Shown here: positions 7,350 through 17,644 of the stretch, piece after piece | How positions within the stretch are numbered: position 1 is the first letter of the stretch | Layout: each line of letters starts with the position of its first letter | NCBI RefSeq assembly: GCF_015624505.1 | Contig: NZ_CP061379.1 | Span: 1,116,001 to 1,180,000 of the forward strand | Reading direction: 5' to 3' | DNA length: 64,000 bases | Origin: Bradyrhizobium commune | Lineage (GTDB): Bacteria > Pseudomonadota > Alphaproteobacteria > Rhizobiales > Xanthobacteraceae | Translations under genes and position numbers: made by a program | The notes under the pieces: model-generated | Seen by the model: the letters and a program-made list of their open reading frames with translations, nothing else | The model's database searches: none | Told to the model about the DNA's origin: nothing

Positions 7350-9446
7350 TTACGCCGCGCGGATTTTCCCGAGGAAATCGCTGACCTGATGGCCGAGCTG
7401 GCGGCTCTGGGTCTCCAGCATTTCAGAGGCCTGCTTGACGTTCTCCGCAGCTCCCGCCGCGGTGTCGGCATCGGACTTCACGCCGGTGATGTTGTCGGAG
7501 ACGTTCTTGGTGCCTTGCGCGGCATACTGCGTGCTGCGGGTGATCTCCTGCGTCGCCGCACCCTGCTCCTGCACGGCAGCGGCGATGGCGGTCGCGACCT
7601 CGTTGACCTCGCCGATGATGCCGCCGATCGCCTGGATTGCGTTGATGGCGTCGCCCGCAACCTTCTGGATGTCAGCGATCTGCTCGGAGATCTCTTCTGT
7701 CGCCTTGGCGGTCTGGCTCGCCAGCGACTTCACCTCGGAGGCGACCACCGCAAATCCACGTCCGGCCTCGCCGGCGCGCGCCGCCTCGATCGTGGCGTTG
7801 AGCGCGAGCAGGTTGGTCTGCGCCGCAATGCTGTTGATCAGGCCGACCACCTCGCCGATACGGTTGGCCGAGTTGGCGAGGCCCTGCACGGTGCCGTCGG
7901 TGTCACGGGCCTGGCTGACCGCGCGGCTCGCAATGCCGGCGGCGTGCGCGGCCTGCTGGCTGATGTCGTTGATGGAGGCGCTAAGCTCTTCGGCGGCGGC
8001 GGCAACGCTGTCCACGCTGCCCGAGGCATCGCCGGACGCTTTGCCGGCCATTTGCACCCGCTCGTTGGTCTGGCGCGAGACTGCGGAGAGCTCCGAGGCC
8101 GTCTTGCGCATCTCGCTCGAGGCCTGGCTCAATTGAGCGAGGGTCTCGCGCACCAGGCCCTCGAACTCTCCGATGGAGCCCTCGATCATGCGCTGCCGTG
8201 CAGCAGCACCCGCGTTGTGCTCGCGTTCCTGCGCCTCGATCTTGAGCTTGTCGGTGGCCTGCTGCTTGAACGTCTCCAGGGCGCCGGCAAGCGCGCCGAT
8301 CTCGTCCTTGCGGTCGAGATAGCCGCTGTCGACGGTGAGGTTGCCGCCGGCAACCCCCAGCATGGCGTCGCGGATATTGTGCAACGGACGGATCACGCGC
8401 CGCGTGACCGTGATCATGGCGCCGACGGTGAGAAGCGTGGCCAGCACCAGCAGCGCGATCTGGACCGCGAGCGCGCGGCTTGCGACTGCGTATTGCCCCG
8501 CCGCATAGTTGCGCGCCTCGTCGAGCGCGCGCTCCGCGACTGCGACCGCCGTGCCCATGCGCTGCGACGTCAGCGGCGTCCATTGGTCGGCGGTCATTTC
8601 GGTCTTCGATCCCACCATGATCTGGTCGATCAGCCGGTCGCGCAGTGCGAGATAGTCCGGATTGAAATACGCGGCCTTGGCCGCGCCCATGGCGTTGGCA
8701 AGCTCCGGCGACAGCGTCATGCCCAGCGTCGAGGATTCGAGGCCGCTCCAGGCATTCTGGATCGCGCCGACGAATTTGGTGTAGGTCTGCTGCGCTTCCA
8801 GCGGCAAGCTGCCGGTCGCGACCAGGCCGGTTGCGACCAGGTCCGAGGCCTCTCCCGCGGTGTTGCGCAACAGCCAGGCGGCCTGCTTGATCGACAGCAG
8901 CTGGTCGATCAGCGGATCATTGTGGTTGACCACCGCGGTCAAGCGCGCCGAAATCGTCTCGAGGGTCGACAGCAGCGCGCCGGTCTCGTCCGTATATTCC
9001 TTCGAAAGGGCTGCACGCCGGGCCTTCTTCGGCTTGCGCATCTCGTCCCAGGCCTCGCGCTGGAGCGTTACCAGCCTGTCGAGCTGCTGGTTCAAATTGC
9101 CGAGCAACGTGGCCTGCTCGGCGAAGGGGATCGACGGCAGCAGCGCCGCTGTGGCCCGGATTGCCGGCATCTCGGCGTCATGAATGCCGCGCAGGAATTT
9201 CTCGATCTCCGGCGACACCGGCGCGTCGCCGTTCAGCACGCGCGGCGTCGAGGAGCGATCGGTGCGAAGGTTGTGCATCGCCTTGAAGGCGTTGACGGAC
9301 GCCTCTGCCACCGCCGCGATGTTGCCGGTCGCGTGCAGACGCTCCCAGGATTGCCAGGCCGTCGCCACCAGCAACGCCACCACACAGGCCGCGAGAAGGG
9401 CAATGACGGATTGCAGCAGCGCCGAAACGGTCACGCGTCGAAGCAT
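7350..9446 (-). CDS. methyl-accepting chemotaxis protein (copy 1 of a tandem pair)
   Basis: A 698-residue chemoreceptor. Transmembrane helix 1 is at about 8-30, a long all-helical periplasmic sensor at 31-324, helix 2 at 325-347, HAMP at about 348-400 and the signalling hairpin from about 440. The hairpin tip ([20 protein letters not shown], about 541-560) is standard for CheA/CheW contact. It has no C-terminal CheR/CheB docking pentapeptide. The sensor holds two helical repeats, each with an arginine-containing motif ([12 protein letters not shown] and [15 protein letters not shown]), and I do not recognise the ligand. It is closely related to the next gene upstream. The start has GGGGGGATC before it, nearly the same leader as its paralogue. 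Confidence 0.92.
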   Translation of the reverse strand: MLRRVTVSALLQSVIALLAACVVALLVATAWQSWERLHATGNIAAVAEASVNAFKAMHNLRTDRSSTPRVLNGDAPVSPEIEKFLRGIHDAEMPAIRATAALLPSIPFAEQATLLGNLNQQLDRLVTLQREAWDEMRKPKKARRAALSKEYTDETGALLSTLETISARLTAVVNHNDPLIDQLLSIKQAAWLLRNTAGEASDLVATGLVATGSLPLEAQQTYTKFVGAIQNAWSGLESSTLGMTLSPELANAMGAAKAAYFNPDYLALRDRLIDQIMVGSKTEMTADQWTPLTSQRMGTAVAVAERALDEARNYAAGQYAVASRALAVQIALLVLATLLTVGAMITVTRRVIRPLHNIRDAMLGVAGGNLTVDSGYLDRKDEIGALAGALETFKQQATDKLKIEAQEREHNAGAAARQRMIEGSIGEFEGLVRETLAQLSQASSEMRKTASELSAVSRQTNERVQMAGKASGDASGSVDSVAAAAEELSASINDISQQAAHAAGIASRAVSQARDTDGTVQGLANSANRIGEVVGLINSIAAQTNLLALNATIEAARAGEAGRGFAVVASEVKSLASQTAKATEEISEQIADIQKVAGDAINAIQAIGGIIGEVNEVATAIAAAVQEQGAATQEITRSTQYAAQGTKNVSDNITGVKSDADTAAGAAENVKQASEMLETQSRQLGHQVSDFLGKIRAA

Positions 9447-9618
9447 GGTGAAGATCCCCCCGAATCCCTCATTTTTTCGCAGAAAGGGATAAATAGAGTT
9501 GTAACGCGCGGCAGGTGTGTGGACGCAGTGGGCTGCGACTTGCGCGCACAGTGGGCGTCGGGGTGCGATATCTTAACGGATCGTTACCGGCGTGGTCTCC
9601 GCCGACTCTCTCCTCCAC

Positions 9619-9644
9619 GTCCTCCTGGCCTTCGCCAGGACGAC
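9619..9644. repeat. palindromic repeat (GTCGTCCTGGC family)
   Basis: An inverted repeat of 11 bp with one mismatch and a CTTC loop, between the two chemoreceptor genes. The right arm GCCAGGACGAC matches the core at 7295-7335. The rest of the 238-base gap (9447-9684) shows nothing I can assign. Confidence 0.65.
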
Positions 9645-9684
9645 GCTGAATACGTAGCTGGAGCTCTCCGCCTGACGCCCAGCC

Positions 9685-11778
9685 TTACGCCGCGCGGATC
9701 TTGCCGAGGAAGTCGCTGACCTCATGGCCAAGCTGGCGGCTCTGGCTCTCCAGCATCTCGGAGGCGTGCTTCACATTGTCCGCGGCGGCCGCGGCGGCAT
9801 CCGCATCGGCCTTCACGCCGGTGATGTTGTCCGAGACGTTTCTGGTGCCTTGGGCTGCAAATTGCGTGCTGCGGGTGATCTCCTGGGTCGCTGCGCCCTG
9901 TTCCTGGACGGCGGCGGCGATTGCGGTTGCAACCTCATTGACCTCGCCGATGATGCCGCCGATGGTCTGGATCGCGTTGATGGCATCGCCCGCGACCTTC
10001 TGGATGTCGGCGATCTGCTCGGAGATTTCTTCCGTGGCCTTCGCCGTCTGGCTTGCCAGCGACTTCACCTCGGAGGCAACGACGGCAAAGCCGCGACCGG
10101 CCTCACCGGCGCGTGCCGCCTCGATCGTGGCGTTGAGCGCGAGCAGATTGGTCTGTGCTGCGATCGTGTTGATCAGGCCGACGACCTCGCCGATTCGCCC
10201 CGCGGACTTCGCCAGGCCCTGCACCGTGCCGTCGGTCTCGCGCGCCTGCGTGACGGCGCGGCCGGCGATCCCTGCGGCATGCGCCGCCTGCTGGCTGATA
10301 TCGTTGATCGAGGCGGAGAGCTCTTCCGCGGCCGCGGCGACGCTGTCGACGCTCATCGAAGCGTCGTTGGAGGCTTTCCCTGCGACCTGGACGCGGTCGT
10401 TGGTCTGACGCGACACCGCGGACAGATCGCCCGAGGTCTTGCGCATCTCGCCGGAGGCGTCGCTTAATTCGCCGAGCGTCTTGCGCACCGCGCCCTCGAA
10501 CTCGCCGACATAGGCCTCGATCGCATGCTGGCGGGCGGCGGCGCCCGCATTGCGCTCGCGCTCGTGCTCCTCGATCTTGAGCTTGTCATTCGCCTGCTGC
10601 TTGAACGTTTCAAGGGCGCCTGCGAGCGCGCCGATCTCGTCCTCGCGGTCGAGATAGCCGCTGTCGACGGCGAGGTCGCCGCCCGCGACCTTCAGCATGG
10701 CGTCGCGGATGGTGTTGAGCGGAGTGATGACGCGGCGGCTGACGAGCATGATCGCGCCGGCGGCGAGGGCGATGGCAAGTGCCAGGAGTGCGAGCTGCAT
10801 GGTCAGGGCGCGCTGCGCCGCGCCGCGCTGCTCCAGCGTATGGTTCTTCGCGGCTTCGAGAGCGCCCTCGGCGACGGCAACCGCGCTACCCATGCGGCCC
10901 ACCGTGACGGGGCTCCACTGGTTCGCCGTCATCTCGGCCTTCTCGCCCTTGACGAGCGTGTCCGCAAGGCGATCGCGCAGCGACAGATATTGCTGTTCGA
11001 AATAGGCGGTCTTGGCCGTGGCCATGGCGGACGCAAGTGCCGGCGGCAGCCGCATGCCGGAGGTCGACAAATCCAGCGCTTTCCACATCGCAGCGGTGCC
11101 GCCGACATATTGCGTATAAGCGACACGTGCCTCGGGTGAGATCTTGCCCGCGGCAAGGCCGTTCGAGACGATCAGCGAGGCTTCGCCCGCCGTGTTACGA
11201 AGCAGCCAGGCGTTCTGCTTGATCGACAGCAGTTGGTCGATCGTCGCATCCTGGTGATTCACGGTCGCGGCCAGGACGTTCGACAGCTTGTCGAGCACGT
11301 CAAGCAGGCCTTGGGTCGTCTCCATATATTCCTTTGGCAAACTCGCGCGGCGCTGCTCCTTCGGCCTTGCGACCTCCTCCCAGAACTGCTTCTGCTCCTC
11401 GGTCAGGAGCTTGAACAGCCGCGACAGCTCCGGAACCAACGTTGCCGACTGCGGAAACTCGATGCTGGGGAGAAGCTCCAGCGCGCGCGCCATCGCCGGC
11501 ATCTGGGCGTCGCGCAGGCTGCGCAGATATTTGTCCATGTCCGCATCCATCGGCTCAGTGGCGTTGAGCAGCCGGTTGGTGCTGGCGCGGTCGGTGCGCA
11601 GATTGTGCATCGCCTTGAACAAATCGGCGGAGGCGTCGGCGATCTGCGAGATGCGGTTGGCGGTCTTGAGGCGGTCCCACGACTCGTAGGCGGTGAGCGA
11701 GAGCGCGATCACCACACAGATCGACGTGATCGCGATCACCGCCTTCAGAAGCGCGGACACGGTCAGACGATTCAACAT
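9685..11778 (-). CDS. methyl-accepting chemotaxis protein (copy 2 of a tandem pair)
   Basis: A 697-residue paralogue of the downstream receptor with the same architecture: helix 1 (7-30), a helical periplasmic domain with [13 protein letters not shown] and [15 protein letters not shown], helix 2 (about 325-347), HAMP and a signalling domain. The last 230 residues are almost identical to copy 1 (both end FLGKIRAA), while the sensor halves are clearly diverged. This is what duplication plus selection for the same CheA/CheW partner, or gene conversion, would give. The start at 11778 ([11 protein letters not shown]) aligns exactly with copy 1 and has a G-run ribosome-binding site. The in-frame extension to 11904 is rejected. 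Confidence 0.92.
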   Translation of the reverse strand: MLNRLTVSALLKAVIAITSICVVIALSLTAYESWDRLKTANRISQIADASADLFKAMHNLRTDRASTNRLLNATEPMDADMDKYLRSLRDAQMPAMARALELLPSIEFPQSATLVPELSRLFKLLTEEQKQFWEEVARPKEQRRASLPKEYMETTQGLLDVLDKLSNVLAATVNHQDATIDQLLSIKQNAWLLRNTAGEASLIVSNGLAAGKISPEARVAYTQYVGGTAAMWKALDLSTSGMRLPPALASAMATAKTAYFEQQYLSLRDRLADTLVKGEKAEMTANQWSPVTVGRMGSAVAVAEGALEAAKNHTLEQRGAAQRALTMQLALLALAIALAAGAIMLVSRRVITPLNTIRDAMLKVAGGDLAVDSGYLDREDEIGALAGALETFKQQANDKLKIEEHERERNAGAAARQHAIEAYVGEFEGAVRKTLGELSDASGEMRKTSGDLSAVSRQTNDRVQVAGKASNDASMSVDSVAAAAEELSASINDISQQAAHAAGIAGRAVTQARETDGTVQGLAKSAGRIGEVVGLINTIAAQTNLLALNATIEAARAGEAGRGFAVVASEVKSLASQTAKATEEISEQIADIQKVAGDAINAIQTIGGIIGEVNEVATAIAAAVQEQGAATQEITRSTQFAAQGTRNVSDNITGVKADADAAAAAADNVKHASEMLESQSRQLGHEVSDFLGKIRAA

Positions 11779-11867
11779 CGAAGTCCCCCCAATTCCCATT
11801 TCAAAGTTCGTCAAGGGCGCCCCGGCAAAATCGAAAACAGAGGGCGCGACAGGATCGGCAATTGCAT

Positions 11868-11896
11868 ACCGTTCGCGGCTGCGAGCTGCGAACGGT
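11868..11896. promoter_or_regulatory. 13-bp hairpin upstream of chemoreceptor copy 2
   Basis: ACCGTTCGCGGCT and AGCTGCGAACGGT pair over 13 bases with one mismatch and a GCG loop, about 90 bases before the receptor start. It could be an operator or a leader hairpin. No similar element lies before copy 1. I see nothing else assignable in 11897-12040. Confidence 0.35.
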
Positions 11897-12052
11897 TTCC
11901 GCATCTGAAACGAAAAGGGTAAAGTTTTAGGCAGTCGGTCTGCCGGTAGAAGTACGCATTTACTAGAAGTTGTAATGGGTTGCGTCGATGGAACCGGCGC
12001 GCGAGATGGGCGTTAGGACACCGTTAGCAATATGCCTGAAGGGGGTTCTGCA

Positions 12053-12208
12053 ATGCTGGTCGGCGTCCTCGTCACCTTTCTCGTCGTCATTCTCGTGCTC
12101 TATCTCATCAACATGCTGCCGATGGACGGCCGCACCAAGCAGATCGTGCGGGTCATCGTCATCATCATCGGCGTGGTGTCGCTGCTGAAATACCTGACGG
12201 TGTTTTAG
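12053..12208 (+). CDS. 51-residue membrane protein (Thivi_2564-like)
   Basis: A small ORF starting ATG at 12053 with a purine-rich AAGGGGG seven bases upstream. The protein has two hydrophobic helices (residues 1-22 and 31-50) joined by a short polar turn, LPMDGRTKQ. The turn LINxxxPMDG and the overall size resemble the small Thivi_2564-type membrane proteins found across Proteobacteria, whose function is unknown. A strong terminator follows 24 bases after the stop, which supports it being a real single-gene transcript. Confidence 0.65.
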   Translation: MLVGVLVTFLVVILVLYLINMLPMDGRTKQIVRVIVIIIGVVSLLKYLTVF

Positions 12209-12232
12209 CGGCGCTACGGATCTTCCAATGAA

Positions 12233-12260
12233 AAAAGCCCCGGCGCGAGTCGGGGCTTTT
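12233..12260. terminator. rho-independent terminator, bidirectional
   Basis: AAAAGCCCCG (12233-12242) pairs with CGGGGCTTTT (12251-12260) around an 8-base loop. The A-run on one side and T-run on the other serve both the small membrane protein gene (+) and malate synthase (-). Confidence 0.85.
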
Positions 12261-12283
12261 GATGTCTTAATGGCTGGGTCTAA

Positions 12284-14449
12284 TCAGCCGAGCGCCTTCG
12301 CTTCGCGGCGGCGCGCGGTGAGGATGTATTCGGTATAGCCGTTCGGCTGCTCGCGGCCCTTGAAGATGAGGTCGCAGGCGGCCTTGAAGGCTGTGCCGTC
12401 GAAGGCGGGCCCCATCGGCTTGTAGATCGCATCGCCAGCGTTCTGCTTGTCGACGACGACGGCCATGCGCTTGAGCGATTCCATCACCTGCGCTTCGGTG
12501 ATGACGCCCTGGTGCAGCCAGTTGGCGAGATGCTGGCTGGAGATGCGCAAGGTGGCGCGGTCTTCCATCAGGCCGACGTCGTGGATGTCGGGCACCTTGG
12601 AGCAGCCGACGCCCTGGTCGATCCAGCGCACGACGTAACCCAGAATGCCTTGGCAGTTGTTGTCGATCTCCTGCTTGACGTCGTCGGGCGCCCAGTTCGA
12701 CTTCGACACCGGAATGGTCAGGATGTCGGAGAGTTTCGCACGAGGCCCCCCCTTGGACAGCTCTTGCTGACGCGCGATCACGTTGACCTGGTGGTAGTGC
12801 AGCGCGTGCAGCGTCGCCGCGGTCGGCGAGGGCACCCAGGCGGTGGTGGCGCCGGCCTGCGGATGGGCGAGCTTCTGGGCAAGCATGTCCGCCATCTTGT
12901 CGGGCGCCGCCCACATGCCCTTGCCGATCTGGGCGTGGCCGGGCAGGCCGTCGATCAGGCCCATGTCGACGTTCCAGTCTTCATAGGCCTTGATCCAGAC
13001 CTGCGCCTTCATCTCGTTCTTGCGGATCATCGGCCCCGCTTCCATCGAGGTGTGGATCTCGTCGCCGGTGCGGTCGAGGAAGCCGGTGTTGATGAACATG
13101 ATGCGCTTGGAGGCGCGCTGGATGCAGGCCTTGAGGTTGACGGTGGTGCGCCGCTCCTCGTCCATGATGCCGACCTTGAGCGTGTTCTCGGCGAGCCCCA
13201 GCATCTTCTCGACGCGGTCAAAAATCTCGCAGGTCAGCGAGACCTCGTCCGGGCCGTGCATCTTCGGCTTGACGATATAGGCAGATCCCGTGCGGCTGTT
13301 CTTGACCTTGGAATTACCCTTGAGATCGTGGATCGCGAGAAGTCCCGAGACGACGGCGTCGAGCAGGCCCTCCGGGATCTCTTCGCCGCTCTCGTCCAGC
13401 ACCGCGTCGGTGAACATGTGGTGACCGCAATTGCGCATCAGGAGCAGGCTGCGGCCGTGCAGCTTCACTTCGCCCTTGCCATCAGGCGTCTTGTAGCTGC
13501 GGTCGTCATTGAGCGAGCGCGTCAGCGTCTTGCCGCCCTTCTCGAAATCGGCCGACAGCGTGCCGTTCATCAGGCCGAGCGTGTTGCGATAGACCAGCAC
13601 CTTGTCTTCGGCATCGACCGCGGCAACGGAGTCCTCCATGTCGAGGATGGTCGACACGGCAGATTCCATGATCATGTCGGCGACACCGGCCGGATCGTCC
13701 TTGCCGATCGTGCTGTTGCGGTCGATCTTCACCTCGACATGCAGGCCGTTGTTGGCGAGCAGCACGGCGCTCGGCGCGGCTGCGTCGCCCTGGAAGCCCC
13801 CGAACTGCGCGGCATTCTTCAGCGCCGTGGCATTGCCACTCTTGAGCTTCACCGCGAGCTGGCCCGCGACCACGCTATAGGCGGTGACGTCGGTGTGGCT
13901 GCCGGTCGCGAGCGGCACGGCGGCATCGAGGAACGCCTTGGCCTTGGCGATCACCTTGTCACCGCGCGCCTTGTTGTAACCCTTGCCGCCCTCGGACGGA
14001 TCGTGAGGAATTGCGTCGGTGCCGTAGAAGGCGTCATAGAGCGAGCCCCAGCGCGCATTCGCGGCGTTCAGCGCGTAGCGGGCATTGGTGAGGGGGACAA
14101 CGAGCTGCGGGCCGCAGATCTTCCCGATCTCCTCGTCGACATTGGCGGTCTCGACCTTCTGCGTCGCCGGCTCCGGAACGAGATAGCCGATCTCCTTCAG
14201 GAAGGCGGTGTAGGCGTCGAGGTCGAACGCCTTGCCCTTGTTGGCGCGGTGCCAATCGTCGATCTTGGCTTGCAGCGTGTCGCGCACGGCGAGCAGCGCC
14301 CGGTTCTTCGGCCCGAACTCCTTGATGAGGGCAGCAACCCCGGCCCAGAACGCATCCGGTGCGATCCCCGTCTCCGGGGCCGCTTCCTTGGCGATGAAAT
14401 CAAACAGGACGGGAGCGATCTTCAGTCCATGGGCGTCGACGCGTTTCAT
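12284..14449 (-). CDS. glcB: malate synthase G
   Basis: A 721-residue protein, the usual length of the monomeric isoform G (about 723). Conserved stretches include [33 protein letters not shown] (the metal/glyoxylate site region), [18 protein letters not shown] and [16 protein letters not shown]. It condenses glyoxylate with acetyl-CoA to malate in the cytoplasm and is needed for growth on acetate, glycolate or fatty acids. No isocitrate lyase gene is nearby. The start at 14449 (MKRVDAHG) is chosen because family members start there and an AAGAAAG box precedes it. The longer reading to 14518 is intergenic. Confidence 0.95.
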   Translation of the reverse strand: MKRVDAHGLKIAPVLFDFIAKEAAPETGIAPDAFWAGVAALIKEFGPKNRALLAVRDTLQAKIDDWHRANKGKAFDLDAYTAFLKEIGYLVPEPATQKVETANVDEEIGKICGPQLVVPLTNARYALNAANARWGSLYDAFYGTDAIPHDPSEGGKGYNKARGDKVIAKAKAFLDAAVPLATGSHTDVTAYSVVAGQLAVKLKSGNATALKNAAQFGGFQGDAAAPSAVLLANNGLHVEVKIDRNSTIGKDDPAGVADMIMESAVSTILDMEDSVAAVDAEDKVLVYRNTLGLMNGTLSADFEKGGKTLTRSLNDDRSYKTPDGKGEVKLHGRSLLLMRNCGHHMFTDAVLDESGEEIPEGLLDAVVSGLLAIHDLKGNSKVKNSRTGSAYIVKPKMHGPDEVSLTCEIFDRVEKMLGLAENTLKVGIMDEERRTTVNLKACIQRASKRIMFINTGFLDRTGDEIHTSMEAGPMIRKNEMKAQVWIKAYEDWNVDMGLIDGLPGHAQIGKGMWAAPDKMADMLAQKLAHPQAGATTAWVPSPTAATLHALHYHQVNVIARQQELSKGGPRAKLSDILTIPVSKSNWAPDDVKQEIDNNCQGILGYVVRWIDQGVGCSKVPDIHDVGLMEDRATLRISSQHLANWLHQGVITEAQVMESLKRMAVVVDKQNAGDAIYKPMGPAFDGTAFKAACDLIFKGREQPNGYTEYILTARRREAKALG

Positions 14450-14611
14450 GATGGGCTTTCTTGTTGGAAATGGCTGTTTTTGGCTGCTTTTCACCCGACA
14501 GCAGCAAAATGCGCCCATAAAGGGCAGCTTTCAGGGTTCTATTAGCCCCAAAAACGGCGCCGTGAGAAGGCCCCTCAACGGTTGTCAAAATGTCAAGGCG
14601 AAGTGGCGGCC

Positions 14612-14637
14612 GTCGTCCTGGCATTTGCCAGAACGAC
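14612..14637. repeat. palindromic repeat (GTCGTCCTGGC family)
   Basis: An imperfect 12-bp inverted repeat around a TT centre. Its left arm carries the same GTCGTCCTGGC core seen at 7295-7313. It lies between malate synthase and cysNC, both leftward, so it could end cysNC transcription. Confidence 0.65.
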
Positions 14638-14666
14638 ACCGGTGATCTGGCGCGACAGTCGGCTGC

Positions 14667-16583
14667 TCAAATATTCGCCGCGAGGTCCACGACCTCGTCG
14701 AACAGCACGCCGGTTTTCTTCAGCATCAACTCGATCTCATCCGCCGCATCCGCAACGGTCCGGGCGGACGTGTCGATCACGAGCTCGGCGGCCTCAGGTC
14801 GCTCGTAGTCGTCGCCGATGCCCGTGAACGAGGCAAGCGCGCCGGCGCGGGCCTTTTTGTAGTGGCCCTTCGGGTCACGCGCCTCACAGATTTCGGCCGG
14901 CGTCGCGACATGGATCTCACGGAACGCGGTGTCGGCGATGCGGCGCGCGGTGGCGCGGTCCTCGCGGGCTGGCGAGACAGCGGCGACGATAGCGATATGA
15001 CCATTGCGGGCGAGATGGGTGGCGACCTCTGCCAGACGGCGGATGTTCTCGCTGCGGTCGGCAGCAGAAAAGCCGAGATCGCTGTTGAGCCCGGCCCGCA
15101 ACGTGTCGCCGTCGAGCAGGATCGGCGAGCCGCCATTGGTGAAGAGGCGCCGTTCCAGCGCCTTGGCCAGCGTCGACTTGCCGGAGGCCGGCAGGCCGGT
15201 GAGCCAGACCACCGCACCGTTATGGCGGTAGCGCGCGGAGCGTTCATCGAGCCGGAGCGCCGATTCCACCGGCACGATGTCGATCGGGACGGCGCGCTGG
15301 CCGGCATCGACCGACAGCACCAGGCCGCCGCCGGCGATGCGTCCAGACACCTCGATCACGAGGCGCCCGGTGCGCGGATTGTCGGTGTAGGGATCAGTCG
15401 CAATCGGGTTGGAAAGAGAAATGTCGATCTCGCCGACATGGTTGCGGCCGATCGCCTTGTTCTCGCGGCTTTCGAGCTCGCCGGGATCAACCGCCTTCTC
15501 GATCGCCACCACGGTGGCGCGGCTTTCCTTCGGCCCGCAGCGGACCAGGAGCTGGTCGCCCTTGGCGAGCGGCTTGTCGTGCAGCCAGAAGATGCGGACG
15601 CGCAGCCGCCGCGTCTCGCGCGGAGCTGTCGCCGCATGGGCGATGATGTCGCCGCGCTCGATGAACAGCTCGCGGTCGAGCGTGATGCCGACCGAACGGC
15701 CCGCGCCCTGCCGTCCCGCGACCGGCGTGTCCGGCCAGCTCTCGACCGTCTTGATCTTGGCGATCTTGCCGGCCGGCATGATCACGATCTCGTCGCCGGC
15801 AACCAGGCTGCCGGACTCGATACGGCCCGCCACGATGCGGCGGTCGTCGAACTTGTAGATCGCCTGCACGGGCAGGCGCAGCGCCAGCGCTTCCAGCGGC
15901 CGCGCCGGTTGGAGCCGGTCCAGCGCCTCGACCACGGTCGGGCCCTGATACCAGCCGATCCGGTCGGTGTGCTCGGCGACGCCGTCGCCGTCGCGGGCGG
16001 AGATCGGGACGATCGCGGTCGGTGTCACGCCGAGGCCGTTGAGATGCGCCGAGATCTCGTCGCTGATCGCCTTGAAGCGCTCGGCGGAGAAATCGACGCG
16101 GTCCATCTTGTTGACGACGATCGCGACCTGCTTCACGCCGAGCAGATGCAGGAGATAGCCGTGCCGGCGGGTCTGGTCGCGCACGCCTTCCAGTGCGTCG
16201 ATGATCAGCACCGCGCCGTCGGCCTGCGAGGCGCCTGTGATCATGTTGCGCAAAAATTCGGCATGGCCGGGCGCGTCGATCAGCACGATGTCGCGCGAAT
16301 TGGTGCGGAAGCGGATTTGCGTGGTGTCGATGGTGATGCCCTGGTCGCGCTCGGTCTGGAGCGCGTCTAGCAGGAACGACCATTCGAACGGCATGCCGCG
16401 CCGCGCGCTGACCGCCTTGAGCATCTCGAGCTTGCCCTCGGGCAGGCTGCCGGTCTCATGCAGCAGGCGGCCGACCAGCGTCGACTTGCCGTGATCAACA
16501 TGGCCGACGATGACGATACGGACCTGCGGACGCGTGGTGCCGTTGGGGGTAGCAGGCGAAGCCGTGGTAACGATCATGTTCAT
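14667..16583 (-). CDS. cysNC: bifunctional sulfate adenylyltransferase subunit 1 / adenylylsulfate kinase
   Basis: A 638-residue fusion. The N-terminal CysN GTPase has GHVDHGKS (27-34), DAPGH (about 103) and NKMD (about 158), followed by the EF-Tu-like beta-barrel domains. With CysD it makes APS from sulfate and ATP at the cost of GTP hydrolysis. From about residue 458 an APS kinase (CysC) follows, with the P-loop GLPASGKS (463-470) and [18 protein letters not shown], converting APS to PAPS. This is the NodQ/CysNC type known from rhizobia. It lies 22 bases downstream of cysD in a leftward operon. CysH in this window looks like an APS reductase, so PAPS from the kinase half may serve sulfation. 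Confidence 0.95.
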   Translation of the reverse strand: MNMIVTTASPATPNGTTRPQVRIVIVGHVDHGKSTLVGRLLHETGSLPEGKLEMLKAVSARRGMPFEWSFLLDALQTERDQGITIDTTQIRFRTNSRDIVLIDAPGHAEFLRNMITGASQADGAVLIIDALEGVRDQTRRHGYLLHLLGVKQVAIVVNKMDRVDFSAERFKAISDEISAHLNGLGVTPTAIVPISARDGDGVAEHTDRIGWYQGPTVVEALDRLQPARPLEALALRLPVQAIYKFDDRRIVAGRIESGSLVAGDEIVIMPAGKIAKIKTVESWPDTPVAGRQGAGRSVGITLDRELFIERGDIIAHAATAPRETRRLRVRIFWLHDKPLAKGDQLLVRCGPKESRATVVAIEKAVDPGELESRENKAIGRNHVGEIDISLSNPIATDPYTDNPRTGRLVIEVSGRIAGGGLVLSVDAGQRAVPIDIVPVESALRLDERSARYRHNGAVVWLTGLPASGKSTLAKALERRLFTNGGSPILLDGDTLRAGLNSDLGFSAADRSENIRRLAEVATHLARNGHIAIVAAVSPAREDRATARRIADTAFREIHVATPAEICEARDPKGHYKKARAGALASFTGIGDDYERPEAAELVIDTSARTVADAADEIELMLKKTGVLFDEVVDLAANI

Positions 16584-16605
16584 AGCCGCGTTGCGTCCTC
16601 AGGAA

Positions 16606-17502
16606 TCAGAGATAGCCGGCGACGCGCAGGCGCTCGAAGGCGTCCTCGGTCTCGTGGTCGAGCGCGCGGCCGGCGCGCTCCGGCACCTTGGTCTGCTCGA
16701 GCTCGATCAGGATCTCGTCGATGGTCGAGGCGGTCGATGCGACCGGATTGGTGATATCCCGGTCGCCCAGCGAGCGGTAACGCTTGCCGTCCTTCGCCAG
16801 GTACAGCGGAATGATCGGGATGTTCTCGCGCTTGGTGTAGGCCCAGATGTCGGCCTCGGTCCAATGCAGGATCGGGTGGATGCGCAAATGCGCGCCTTGC
16901 GGCGGTGATGCATTGAAATGATCCCAGAACTCCGGCGGCTGGTCGCGCACGTCCCAATTGCCCTCGAGGCCGCGCGGCGAGAACACGCGCTCCTTGGCGC
17001 GGGTGGCTTCCTCGTCGCGGCGGATGCCGGCGATCAGGCCGTCAAAGCCGTATTTGCCGAGCGCCATCTTGAGGCCTTCGGTCTTGCGCGCGGCGGAACG
17101 GGCGGCGGGCGGCAGCGTTGGGTCGACGGCATCGATGGGCGGGCAGGGCTCGACGCGCAAGTCGAGATCCCACTCCTTGCCGTAATGATCGCGGAACCGA
17201 TACATCTCCGGAAACTTCTTGCCGGTGTCGACATGCAAGGCCGGGAACGGCAGGCGGCCGAAGAACGCCTTGCGCGCCAGCCAGATCATGACGTTGGAGT
17301 CCTTGCCGAGCGACCACAACAGGGCGATCTTCTTGAGGCGGGCAAAGGCCTCGCGGAAGATGTAGATGCTCTGGGCCTCCAGCTGGTCGAGATGGTCCAT
17401 GCTCGGGGAAACATCAGTGGAAAATTCTTGCCGGTCCGAGCGCCCGATGAGGGCCGGGCTGCTCAGTCCGACAGAAGCGGAATCGTCCTTGAGAAGATGC
17501 AT
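16606..17502 (-). CDS. cysD: sulfate adenylyltransferase subunit 2
   Basis: A protein of 298 residues when started at 17502 (MHLLKDDSAS), close to the usual 300. The ATP-pyrophosphatase signature appears as LLWSLGKDSNVMIWLARKAF (canonical SxGKDS), followed by FPALHVDTGKKFPEM and GIRRDEEATRAKERVFSPRG. It adenylates sulfate to APS, with CysN as the energising partner. The sequence is a little divergent from enteric CysD (KKIALLWSLG rather than the usual VMLYSIG), as in many rhizobial copies. The open frame extends to 17592 through the AT-rich control region. A later ATG at 17400 (MDHLDQLEAQ) is also possible. Confidence 0.92.
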   Translation of the reverse strand: MHLLKDDSASVGLSSPALIGRSDRQEFSTDVSPSMDHLDQLEAQSIYIFREAFARLKKIALLWSLGKDSNVMIWLARKAFFGRLPFPALHVDTGKKFPEMYRFRDHYGKEWDLDLRVEPCPPIDAVDPTLPPAARSAARKTEGLKMALGKYGFDGLIAGIRRDEEATRAKERVFSPRGLEGNWDVRDQPPEFWDHFNASPPQGAHLRIHPILHWTEADIWAYTKRENIPIIPLYLAKDGKRYRSLGDRDITNPVASTASTIDEILIELEQTKVPERAGRALDHETEDAFERLRVAGYL

Positions 17503-17533
17503 CTCTGCCACTTTGCGTTTGGAGCCGAAAATT

Positions 17534-17599
17534 CTATAGTTGCAGTGCGGAAGAGAAGAAAAAATTTTCTCTTTGCGCACTAGAAACGACACATATATA
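17534..17599. promoter_or_regulatory. AT-rich divergent promoter with dyad between cysD and cysG
   Basis: An imperfect dyad (17545-17580) has half-sites GTGCGGAAGAGAA and TTCTCTTTGCGCAC. Rightward, TTTGCG (17572-17577) and TATATA (17594-17599) are 16 bases apart and could be the -35/-10 for cysG. Leftward, a TATAGA element (17534-17539) lies about 17 bases from the other half-site. The dyad would therefore cover both -35 regions, as a sulfur-status regulator would. The regulator is not identified. Confidence 0.45.
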
Positions 17600-17644
17600 G
17601 AAAATAATTCCAGTCAACCCCGTATTGGGGGAAGCGAGTAGCGC

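Noticed and set aside
7344..9719. Very long open frame antisense to chemoreceptor copy 1
   Set aside because: High GC leaves stop codons rare in the mirror frame. The translation is Arg/Gly/Leu-rich with no domain, and the opposite strand encodes a complete receptor.
7350..11778. Possibility that the two chemoreceptors are an assembly duplicate
   Set aside because: The sensor halves and flanking sequence differ throughout, so they are true paralogues.
12512..14545. 677-codon open frame antisense to malate synthase
   Set aside because: Composition is His/Asp/Arg-rich and it has no family features. The sense strand is an unmistakable malate synthase G.
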